Made by a program: the position numbers and the translations under genes | NCBI RefSeq assembly: GCF_000003815.2 | Contig: NC_049996.1 | Span: 8,953,310 to 9,017,309, forward strand | Source: Branchiostoma floridae | Lineage: Eukaryota > Chordata > Leptocardii > Amphioxiformes > Branchiostomatidae | Reading direction: 5' to 3' | Length of the DNA stretch: 64,000 bases | Notes under the pieces: model-generated | The model's database searches: none | Seen by the model: the letters and a program-made list of their open reading frames with translations, nothing else | Told to the model about the DNA's origin: nothing | Shown: positions 57,401-64,000 of the stretch, piece after piece | Layout: every line of letters begins with the position of its first letter | Position numbering within the stretch: the first letter of the stretch is position 1

Positions 57401-60400
57401 TGTTCATTTCTTATGGTACAGACTGGCAAATGACCTCTCTTTATCCAGGTGTATCCTCGCTTCGCCAGTTTTCCCCGAGGAAACTACACCACCAATTCTT
57501 TCCGGATTCCTTCAACGGATCAAGACACGGAATACTACTGTGCAGCAACCACAACATCCGGTTCGACCTTCCAGAGGGTGGAGTTTACCTTCTACGGTAG
57601 GTTTGTAGCATAAATAATAACAGTTAGTTGGCATAGTACACTTCCTGATGGTACACCTTGAAAAACATACGAGTTTTATTTCCAACCTATCTTCCTCGTA
57701 AACTAGAGCACAGACTCTTGTTTTTACTCTTGTTTAACTCCCAGAACTGCCCAGTTTCAGCGGTCCGCCTGTGATCCAACCAATCAACATTCACCCTACC
57801 CTCGTCATCGTCGACTGGACAGCGTGGAATGAGACCATAGACGTTGGCGAAGGACCAATCAGATCGTACCAACTTCATTTCAAAAAGTCTGAAGATGTTG
57901 ATTGGCTGCCATACGGTGACGAGATTTTAGCGGACCAATCAAGAGCATCCTACAGCCGAATGGTGATGCGACTAGACTTCTCCACGGAGTACGATTTTAG
58001 CGTGCAGACGTTCCGTGAAGGAAATAATGGCGGTGGCCCTTTGGGTCCAGTCCTTACCATCGAGACCAAGTGCATGGGTAGGCATTCTAATCTCACTCAG
58101 TGGAATAAGAACAAGCATAAAATGTAATATTTGTAGCACAATTCTATCTAAATGTCTAAGATGTTAAGATTATTCTGCAATACTGATGATGAATTGCGGT
58201 AAAATGATTTTTCTCTATGCCCACTCCTGTAGCGCCGACAGAGCCTCCACAAGGCATACAGTTCAGCAATACTGAAGCACGACAAACTACTGTATCGTGG
58301 CAGGTAGGCAAAAGTGCTTCAAACATAACAGCAAAACTCAGCGTTAAATCATGTGTATCCTTGGGGCAAATCCTTATCTTTACAATATCTTATCACAAAG
58401 AATTTCTATGAAGCTAAGAAACGGAGAATGAGTTGTCGGTCATGGAGTATTCAAACATAACAGCAAAACTGCGTCCAGCACTTACTTATCTCTTACATAT
58501 CTTTGCAATATCTCTGAACAATTATCTTTTAAGCTAGAAAACGTAGAAAAAGGTGCTAATCACTGAGGTCTATACGTATTCTGATTCCACTTTCAGCTGC
58601 CACCATCCAGCACCATCCGCTGTAAGGACGTTATAAGCTTCCAGCTCCTGTACAGAATGTCGGAAGAAAACGCGTTTACCACAACAGATGTGAACGGTAC
58701 ACAGAGAGAGAACGTTCTGATTGGTCTACAGCCCTACACAAGCTATGACGTCAAGATGTCCCTTGCCAACTCAGTTGGCACCAGCCCTTTTAGTGAAGTG
58801 TTGACGGTGAGGACGCAAGAAGATGGTAAGTTTCTGAAAGGACTTAAGTAGCAAATACAAGTTTAGACTTAGAACAAGCCGCTTGTGGTAGAAATGCCTG
58901 CCTTATCTAATTGTCAGTACAACCGCGTTAAACACAAGCGACACAGCAATATGAAAATATATGAAGTCGTATCAAGGTTCATCGTCAATCGATATAGTAA
59001 AAAGACGGAGCTGATACCGACTATCGGACAACCGGTTGCTGACGTCACACTTTTGTTCTGGTCACGTGACATAGGCTTTCAACTCGACACAGGTCAGAGG
59101 ACTGGCCAACAGCTTTTGGGTAAACGCTTTACATTGTGTACGGAAATTACGTATAAAATCTTTACTAAATCATAAGGCTGAATGTTGCTGTTTTATTCCA
59201 CAGTCCCCGGTCCAGTATCCAATCTCACCACAGAGCCAATCTCGTCAGACTCCGTACAGATCACGTGGTCTGCACCCGTGAACAAGAACGGGAGAATCCT
59301 CGCACACCTGATGACCTATCGCCTGCTGTCCGACAGCCAGTGTCCGGGTACTGAGGAGGTCACGGCAAACTCTAAGGTAAACTGACAGAAAAGCCTGGAA
59401 CTTTTTGGCTAAAAGGATACATTACAGACATATACAGTGCCAAGACAGACTGTGTTCAGTTCAGTAGTCTCTACCAGACTTACTATGCTATCTACAGGAA
59501 TTCGAAAATGATACCATTACCATGGACTGGCCCTCCTGGTCAATAATTCAACCATTTTTTAAAGTTCTTCTATTCAAAACCTCTAAGAAGGCCTGATGGA
59601 AGCTATCACTTCAGCACCAAGGACAGATAAAATCTAACTTTTTAACATCTGACAAGTTATTTGTGTTGGAGGAACTGCTGAGGAATGTAGAAATTCATGT
59701 TCTTGCTATTTTGGGTGAACAGTGCCTTAGAAACATCAAAGGCAAAACTATCAGTCTGTCTTATTGTTTGTTTGTTTGTTTGTTTGTATGTAACGTTACA
59801 ACATCGATTTTTTTCCAGACATTGCCCTCCCGAACAACGCATGCGCTAAGTGGGCTGCAGCCATACTCAACATACGAGATCTCGCTGAGAGCACGAACCC
59901 TTGTAGGCCCGGGCCCTGAGGTGTTCGCGACTGTTACTACGCTAACAGCAAGTACGTAACGTTAGCATTTTTTCTATAGCATGAGTTCCGTCTGTTACAT
60001 TATCCCTGATTAAGTTTAGGTCCACATTTCCACACCGGGGCCCGGCCCGGGGCTATTTGTGAAAACGAAATGTAGAAAACCATACACAAATAATGCCCAC
60101 GACTATTCTCTTTACATTACGTGTAGTTCGGTGTCTTTTTATATAATATTTTTCGTTCCCGAAAGCTACCCGACCGGGCCCCGGTTTGGAAATGTGACCT
60201 AAGCATTAGCCATTGTGTATCTTGACATGATGACCTAAATATATACCCTGAATGTTATGAAACATGCATGTCCTTGAAACTAAATTCTCTTCGTCTTAGC
60301 TCCAAGCGGTCCTCCAATCAACGTTACGATCGAAGAGGTCCTCATCACCAGTATACTGGTTTCCTGGTTACCCCCAGCTTGTCCTCAGTCTAACGGCGTC

Positions 60401-63400
60401 ATCATCCAATATGGCGTCTCGGTGGTACCGTTAGACGCTGGGAACGAGAACGAATTCCCGGATGTGATGACGAGAAACACGCGGATGAGCATCTCGGGCC
60501 TGAGGCCGAGTGCGTGGTGCGGTGTCAGGGTCAGGGCGTACACAGACATTGGCCCTGGCCCGTACAGCCCAAAAGTTAACGTCACCACTCTAACAATGAG
60601 TAAGCATTCTCTGTGTCTCATATTAAAAATTTACAATTCGCCGTCCATCCATGTACACTAACAGATATCAATGATATATAAAATTACACCTACTATCTCC
60701 TCGATGCGGGTAGACACCCAAGTAACAAGGCACGCCAATATCTATTTCTCAAGCAACTGGAAATGATTTGGGAAACAGTCAGGCTTCCTCAGTATTACTG
60801 ATGAAGGGTAGCGTATGCTACATCAAACATCTGACTGTTTCTAAAATCAGATTTCTTGAATATTTGCTGTTAGCATATACCAATCATTTTGTACAAATCT
60901 TAACTTTTCAACCAAAACAATAAGTAACCCATCTCTTTTCTTTCAAGACTGTAGCAAGGGAACCTTCGGTGTTTTCTGTGAGTTGACCTGCCACTGCCTT
61001 GGCGGGGAGGCATGTGACCGTTTCAATGGCTCCTGCTTAGTAGGATGCGCCGCTGGATGGACCGGGACGGACTGCCAAGAAGGTATCGGTTTTTTATTAA
61101 ATATTTACAGGTGGAAAACAGCTTTTTTTCCAGCCACACGTAAGCCATTTGTCGGAAAGGAGAGACTATTACATGTTACTTTTTACAATGAACCCAGTTA
61201 AATTTTGCTTTGAGAGTCTCTCACTCAACTAGGATCTCAGTTAAAATTCTTATCCCTGTCAGACAATTTCCGCGAATCGTAAGCCAGATCATAAATAGTT
61301 GATACGTTACGTACTTTTATAGTGTAAGTTTGTACTCACCGTAGTTTATACAATATTTCAAACATGTTTTCTGTCAAAGAAACGAATGAAAAATAAACTA
61401 AATCATTTTTAAAACTATTTCTGTTCACCGAAATCTTCAGAATGCAGTGTCGGATGGTATGGACCGGACTGTAGCGAGCAGTGTCACTGTTTGGACAACT
61501 CTGCCCACTGTAACAGGTTTACTGGACCCACCTCCGAGTGCGAGTGTAACGACCAGTACTTTGGCAACAGATGTCTTCAGCTGAGTGAGTTGAGGCCCCT
61601 GGATTTCTTCTTTATCTGTTTCTGCTCTATTGCAAATTGCAAAAATGTAACGGTTTAATGTTTTACTTAATATTGCAACATTTATTTTATTGATGTCGCA
61701 TGATCACAGGAGGGTAATTTCGAAGTTATATTATTTTCTTTAGAGGTACCACCAAACATCACCGCCCTCACAAACTCGAAAGTCAACCCAGGCCAACCAA
61801 CAACCGTCTTCTGCGCTGCGACCGGAAACCCGACTCCAACCGGAACGGAAATGACGTTACAACTGATGAATGGGACATTACTCCAGCCAACAGGTATTGT
61901 AAAGGCTTTGGACTTTATATTGATATTGCGATTTCTGGTTCATTGTCTATGTCGACGGAAAAGCCTATTGTGGAATTTGGAAAGCCCATAATGATGTGTC
62001 CTGAATACATCAAATACTTGATCTCTGTAATATGTACCAAAGCTCTTAATTCATAACCAAGGCGTTATATAAGAGCCAACATTTCAGTTCATTTCGTTTG
62101 TCACCTTCTTCATGGTAAAACTAGTACTACCGGCTTTATTCCGCATAGTACCTAAGATGTGTTGCTGCTAACGATGTGGTTTCAAAAGTATTGTCGTATG
62201 TACAAAGATGGATATTGTCAGACATAAATAAGGAAATTAAATTTTTCTAAACATGTCACCATGACATCTTAAGAGTGCTCATGGAATGGATAGGAACACC
62301 TAGCTGCACTGTGAAATAAAACCAGTAGTATTACCCCGAAGAAGGAGACAGACGGTCACTGAAATGCTAACGTTATCACTAATGGAGCTCCAAATAAAAC
62401 AAACTGTGACCCTATCATTTTTTCGTGTCCTTTCCACAGCGTCCTTTACACAAGGAAGAGGTCGCTCGGCCCGATTCAGTGTGACTTCGATCCGACAAGA
62501 AGATATTTTGACATGCATCGTGAACACTATTGCTGGCTCTGACGAGAAAACAGTTGACCCCCTTGTTTATGGTACTTGTAAAAACCTTTTTACTCTTTTT
62601 GTTAGCGAGAGGCACATAACGATTCTACAATTCTACATGTAATGTATATGAACATTAGACAAGTTATGGGAATTTGTTTTGCGTTTTATTAGGTGCATCT
62701 TGTCTTTTCAATCATCTGTTGCGAATGGAATTTAAAACTCCTCAATTATATCCAAGTGCTTCAACGGCTGAAACAAGAATAGGGCGTTGAGAAATTTTGC
62801 CTTTTATCATTTTTTTCAGAACTACCACAGCTTGTGAAACCGCCAACCGTTCTTAAACGTGACATTGAAGCTACACGACTCACTGTTTCATTTGACGGAT
62901 GGACACCCAACATCGACCTAGGAGAGGGCCCTGTTGTATCTTACATTGTGAAGTATAGAAAAGACAGAGACGGCAATTGGAACTCATTCCCTTCGATCGA
63001 AGAGGATGGTTCAATAGAGGTTCACTACCAAACCATCGCTGGACTAACGCCTTACACAACATATGATATTTCTGTGCAGACTTTCCGGATAGGGGAAGGG
63101 GGAGGGGGGCCTACAGGCCCTGGAATCACAGCCACAACAAAATGCCTTGGTATGTTGCTCTTTTATTGCTTATGTGAATATGCCGTAACTATGTATACAT
63201 GTGATTCATGAATCTCAAAGTAGCGTTTTAAGTATGTGTTAACTATAAGGAACTTGTAACGTTCTACAGGGTGTTTGAGCTTTTTGCCAACTATTGAATT
63301 TCAGCACATCTGTTTTGTTTCAGAGCCTACAGAAGCTCCGGTGAATCTTCGCCTGGGCAGTGTGGGTGCACGGGACGCTGCCGTGCTGTGGGACGCACCT

Positions 63401-63434
63401 GACCTCGGGACCGTCCGCTGCAGAGAAATTACAG
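45406..63434 (+). CDS. TIE-like receptor tyrosine kinase, ectodomain (24 exons, continues past window)
   Basis: Exons: 45406-45463, 47683-47885, 51547-51655, 52036-52290, 52725-52856, 53366-53503, 54241-54375, 55191-55319, 55722-55856, 56260-56403, 56762-56895, 57449-57596, 57745-58077, 58233-58303, 58597-58825, 59204-59376, 59819-59951, 60300-60599, 60948-61082, 61441-61584, 61744-61893, 62440-62571, 62820-63149, 63324-63434. All phases agree, giving 1320 residues so far. Order: signal peptide (MKVFTFYLVVMLAM), Ig1 (exons 2-3, IGAFYCTVQSG), Ig2 (exon 4), six EGF-like modules (exons 5-10), Ig3 (11-12), four FN3 (13-18). Then a second set: two EGF (19-20), Ig (21-22), FN3 (23) and the start of another FN3 (24). 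Ig-Ig-EGF-Ig-FN3 is the TIE layout, and GECVCPPGFTGANC parallels TIE2 EGF1. Kinase expected downstream. Domain exons are mostly phase 1-1. Confidence 0.9.
45650..45845 (+). repeat. SINE body (GTCTTTCGGAAAGGACGTA)
   Basis: Matches the body of the 5S-derived SINE at 19925-20170. The head is not recognisable. It lies in TIE intron 1. Confidence 0.6.
45846..47682. other. TIE intron 1, remainder
   Basis: 46800-46990 has a tRNA-like GCCGCTGGTTCGACCCGTGC and may be a SINE. 47190-47300 and 47400-47690 share CAAAGT(T/A)G(A)TTGTGTT, GTATCCAGAA and ATTAAGGTGCAG, so the sequence around the exon 2 acceptor is partly duplicated upstream. Confidence 0.5.
48212..49369 (-). CDS. Papain-like cysteine protease of mobile-element type, in a TIE intron
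   Basis: An intact 385-aa ORF opposite to the host gene. It starts with GDIIFSGDNRGKQCTANALM, in which Cys26 fits a nucleophile in a Q-C-x2-NA context. Further on, YFVYDSHARSPITALPDSHG provides conserved Asp and His near the end of the catalytic domain. The pattern (G..QC..NAL ... W...DLD.VL..GD.LY ... YFV.DSH.R) is that of OTU/C76-like papain-fold proteins often carried by animal transposons; recognised by motif, not by search. The C-terminal ~70 residues are basic, repeat-like and Gln/Lys-rich (AEQRTSYKAKKANETCEQKA), resembling spacer repeats of such proteins. A 30-bp echo of its coding sequence (CTCAAAATTTCATGTTGTGT) lies beyond its stop at 48150-48180, so part of the gene was duplicated. 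A 42-bp minisatellite abuts the start. Confidence 0.7.
   Translation of the reverse strand: MCESILSGKYHQGDIIFSGDNRGKQCTANALMAVVNHSTCRQAITWTSTDLDGVLFQGDALYTYIKPSLRSGVEFLSVDDIPDYLQLYNNTVRVSIKESYTGDIFATEAVYPYYTLKKALEAAFAESNTCLFITAHGITGSTVALLHADNKYFVYDSHARSPITALPDSHGTSTLSMHSSNSNLVSFLQQLNWNTTCNFEVVPVQAENVFLSVEPTGIHIINLTSNVSSMIESENCFQVQQQHTYTLVKPEFVSTKENLQQPNTAFPFAPHCNQSTGKNIVPCTTSKHPSAMPENRNEGLLNQLVMSPNAASNLNDKKVQGLAIQSAICKDKQEKQTYQQKTESLAEQRTSYKAKKANETCEQKAAQQRASYKANKGFQPTSHRF
49408..49720. repeat. 42-bp minisatellite, ~7 copies
   Basis: Units GCAAAATGCACAGTGCTCAA followed by TGGCACGATTGGTCTGGTGTGT, with junctions at 49450, 49492, 49534 and so on. Since 42 is a multiple of three, five frames stay open, which makes false ORFs on both strands. 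It begins about 40 bp upstream of the minus-strand protease ATG. Confidence 0.95.
49721..50604. other. TIE intron 2, no feature seen
   Basis: AT-rich. Two diverged copies of a segment with GGAAATGT..GTTT(C/T)AATGT.T..GAATTC lie at about 50090 and 50270. Confidence 0.45.
50615..50839. mobile_element. 225-bp MITE with CGGAATAACCCGG repeats, ~10-bp TSD
   Basis: CCGTCAACGC is present directly on both sides (50605-50614 and 50840-50849). The arms GGGTATTTACCGGAATAACC and GGTTATTCCGCTAAATACCC are inverted; each also has two to three tandem CCGGAATAAC units. A duplication of 9-10 bp suggests a Mutator-type transposase. Confidence 0.82.
51010..51126 (+). repeat. Two-copy tandem repeat, ~57 bp
   Basis: CGTTTATTTGAAGGGCT(A/G)AG then AATTGTCGTAAAAACGCACG occurs twice in a row. 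Confidence 0.9.
51335..51485 (-). mobile_element. tRNA-derived SINE fragment
   Basis: Minus strand reads GTCGTCCAGTGGTTAGCGGC, then CATGAGTTCGATTCCGGCGG. This is a well-preserved tRNA-like cloverleaf with a CCTCT/AGAGG anticodon stem. It ends just upstream of TIE exon 3. Confidence 0.78.
53158..53319. mobile_element. Hairpin MITE in TIE intron 5
   Basis: Nearly perfect inverted repeat: GTACAATGCTAAACTTTCTT, then CCAACACAAAGG, against the same in reverse up to TTAGCATTGTAC. The loop is about 20 bp around ATCAGGATCAATACTGAAG. Related motifs (GAAGAAGGAGACAG, AATGCTAACG) are at 62335-62375. Confidence 0.9.
53913..54204. mobile_element. Hairpin MITE in TIE intron 6
   Basis: Inverted arms contain GGTCCGTATGGCAGTCTTAG against AAGACTTCCATACGGACCTC. 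Inner parts also pair (GAAATGGAGAAATAA / TTTCTACTATTTCTCC). The right arm ends 37 bp before exon 7. A second copy is at 54836-55160 in the next intron. Confidence 0.85.
54412..54630. mobile_element. Hairpin MITE in TIE intron 7
   Basis: Arms of about 75 bp are inverted: CCTTCTACGCAGGGACATCC and CAAACTGCCTGTCTGGA on the left pair with TCCAGACAGGCAGTTTG and GGATGTCCCTGCGTAGGA on the right. The loop has CTTAGTTCCTGA / CAGGAACTAAG. Confidence 0.92.
54836..55160. mobile_element. Second copy of the intron 6 hairpin MITE
   Basis: Shares TATGGAAGTCTTAGCCTCTA, GAGGTTCCACAG and TTCTACCATTTTTCCAGCGA with 53913-54204. The right arm ends 30 bp before exon 8, the same placement as in the previous intron. 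Confidence 0.82.
55895..56031. mobile_element. Palindromic MITE
   Basis: Ends CACAATATGCACCTCATA and GCGTATAAGGTGTGTATTGTG are inverted. A relative is at 22260-22345. Confidence 0.72.
56940..57240. repeat. GGGCCCGG-rich repeat in TIE intron 11
   Basis: Contains TTCGGGCCCGGCCGGGCACC and ACGGGGCCCGGTAAC. Related to the ends of 60018-60200. Confidence 0.5.
60018..60200. mobile_element. MITE with AGGTCCACATTTCC ends
   Basis: Left end AGGTCCACATTTCCACACCG and right end CGGTTTGGAAATGTGACCT are inverted, as are the inner GGGGCCCGGCCCGG and CCGACCGGGCCCC. It lies in TIE intron 17. Confidence 0.82.
60685..60865. repeat. Interspersed repeat shared with NUB1 introns
   Basis: CACGCCAATA..CAAGCAACTGGAAATGATTT, then GTCAGGCTTC and TGACTGTTTCTAAAATCAGA. 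Relatives lie at 8240-8345 (GTATGATTTTGGAAATGGTC) and 19145-19275. Confidence 0.6.
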
Positions 63435-64000
63435 GTCTGAAATGTGCATTGTCATAAGGAGATAAAGACAAGTGCTAACTCAGCGTGCGCTGAAGACTTT
63501 CGCGCGTGTATTTTCTTATAATCGGGTGACTATATACTCCAGCAAACAAAGACAATTTTTCTAAGACAGTCCAGTTTGTTTTCTTTTTCATCAACAACAC
63601 GCAGTTCCGTCAGCGAATCTCCAATGGGGCTCTGAAGCACATCATTATAAACACAGAGTGTAATACAGACCCCCCCCCCCGATATGGTTAGCTTCACTTC
63701 CTATGGCGATGCCCTTGGTGCTGAAACTTGGGTGTTCTAAACACTAACCTGTGGGGCTTTCAGGCGTAACTGCGGGGTGTTTGGCTCAGAACCCAAAGGT
63801 TCTGAGTTCAAATCCTGCCATGCTACCAATCTTGTGCTCTTTGGATAGACACTTAGGCAGGAAAAAAGGCGATAAGAGGATAGGGCTGGGCTCCGCCTTC
63901 CAATATCGGGCTCAGCCGTCCAATACCGTGCCCCAGGTGTACGCCTTAAAAGGGCTATGGGACTACCTTTACTTTTACATCTGGGGACAGGTTGAACGCA
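63435..64000 (+). mobile_element. 3' end of window: intron sequence with a SINE at 63757-63978
   Basis: 63435-63756 is TIE intron sequence with a C-run at 63671. The SINE has a tRNA-like head (GGTTCTGAGTTCAAATCCTG), a body with GGCTGGGCTCCGCCTTCCAA and a tail GGGACTACCTTTACTTTTAC. The same tail is at 11680-11698 and the same head type is at 34742 and 39373. Confidence 0.75.

Overview
The window looks like a piece of a Branchiostoma (amphioxus) genome. It carries intron-rich chordate genes with GT-AG splice sites, a TIE-type receptor gene, an intronless rhodopsin-like GPCR, tRNA-headed SINEs, and very many hairpin MITEs, minisatellites and nested transposons. There are two runs of N (18101-18741 and 42005-42104). 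Species assignment is inference; no search was run.

Layout. (1) 1-6588: a repeat nest. A minus-strand SINE with a 12-bp target-site duplication is itself split by a 2576-bp terminal-inverted-repeat element with an 8-bp target-site duplication (1137-3712). That element carries a spliced minus-strand gene whose predicted 134-aa protein has a Walker A motif and resembles the start of the DUF3987 family. A 64-bp minisatellite follows. (2) 6589-21334: NUB1-like gene (NEDD8 ultimate buster), plus strand, 12 or more exons. Its UBA exon has two truncated tandem copies, and most of the middle UBA domain is not found. Its large intron 4 holds two ~980-bp direct repeats, one of which is interrupted by an 892-bp TA-flanked element, so the window contains its own empty site. 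(3) 21335-30416: repeats, LINE 3' ends, SINEs and a 511-bp miniature LTR element (29160-29670) with tRNA-like sequence inside both LTRs. (4) 30417-33203: an intronless GPCR with a very long tail built from 12-residue and 26-residue coding minisatellites. (5) 35611-40721: the first two exons of a tyrosinase. They carry the CuA site; no CuB exon is visible before the next gene. (6) 45406-63434, continuing beyond the window: a TIE-like receptor ectodomain in 24 exons, with a second EGF-EGF-Ig-FN3 module that parallels the first. An intron of this gene hosts a 385-aa minus-strand ORF for a papain-like protease of a mobile-element type.

The host genes are not an operon and have no evident shared pathway. 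NUB1 acts in NEDD8/proteasome turnover, tyrosinase in melanin synthesis, TIE in receptor tyrosine kinase signalling, and the GPCR is an orphan. What links the region is its transposon load. Several insertions can be dated relative to each other from nesting and target-site duplications. Exon coordinates were derived by reading frames and splice phases by hand; phases join consistently wherever exons are listed.
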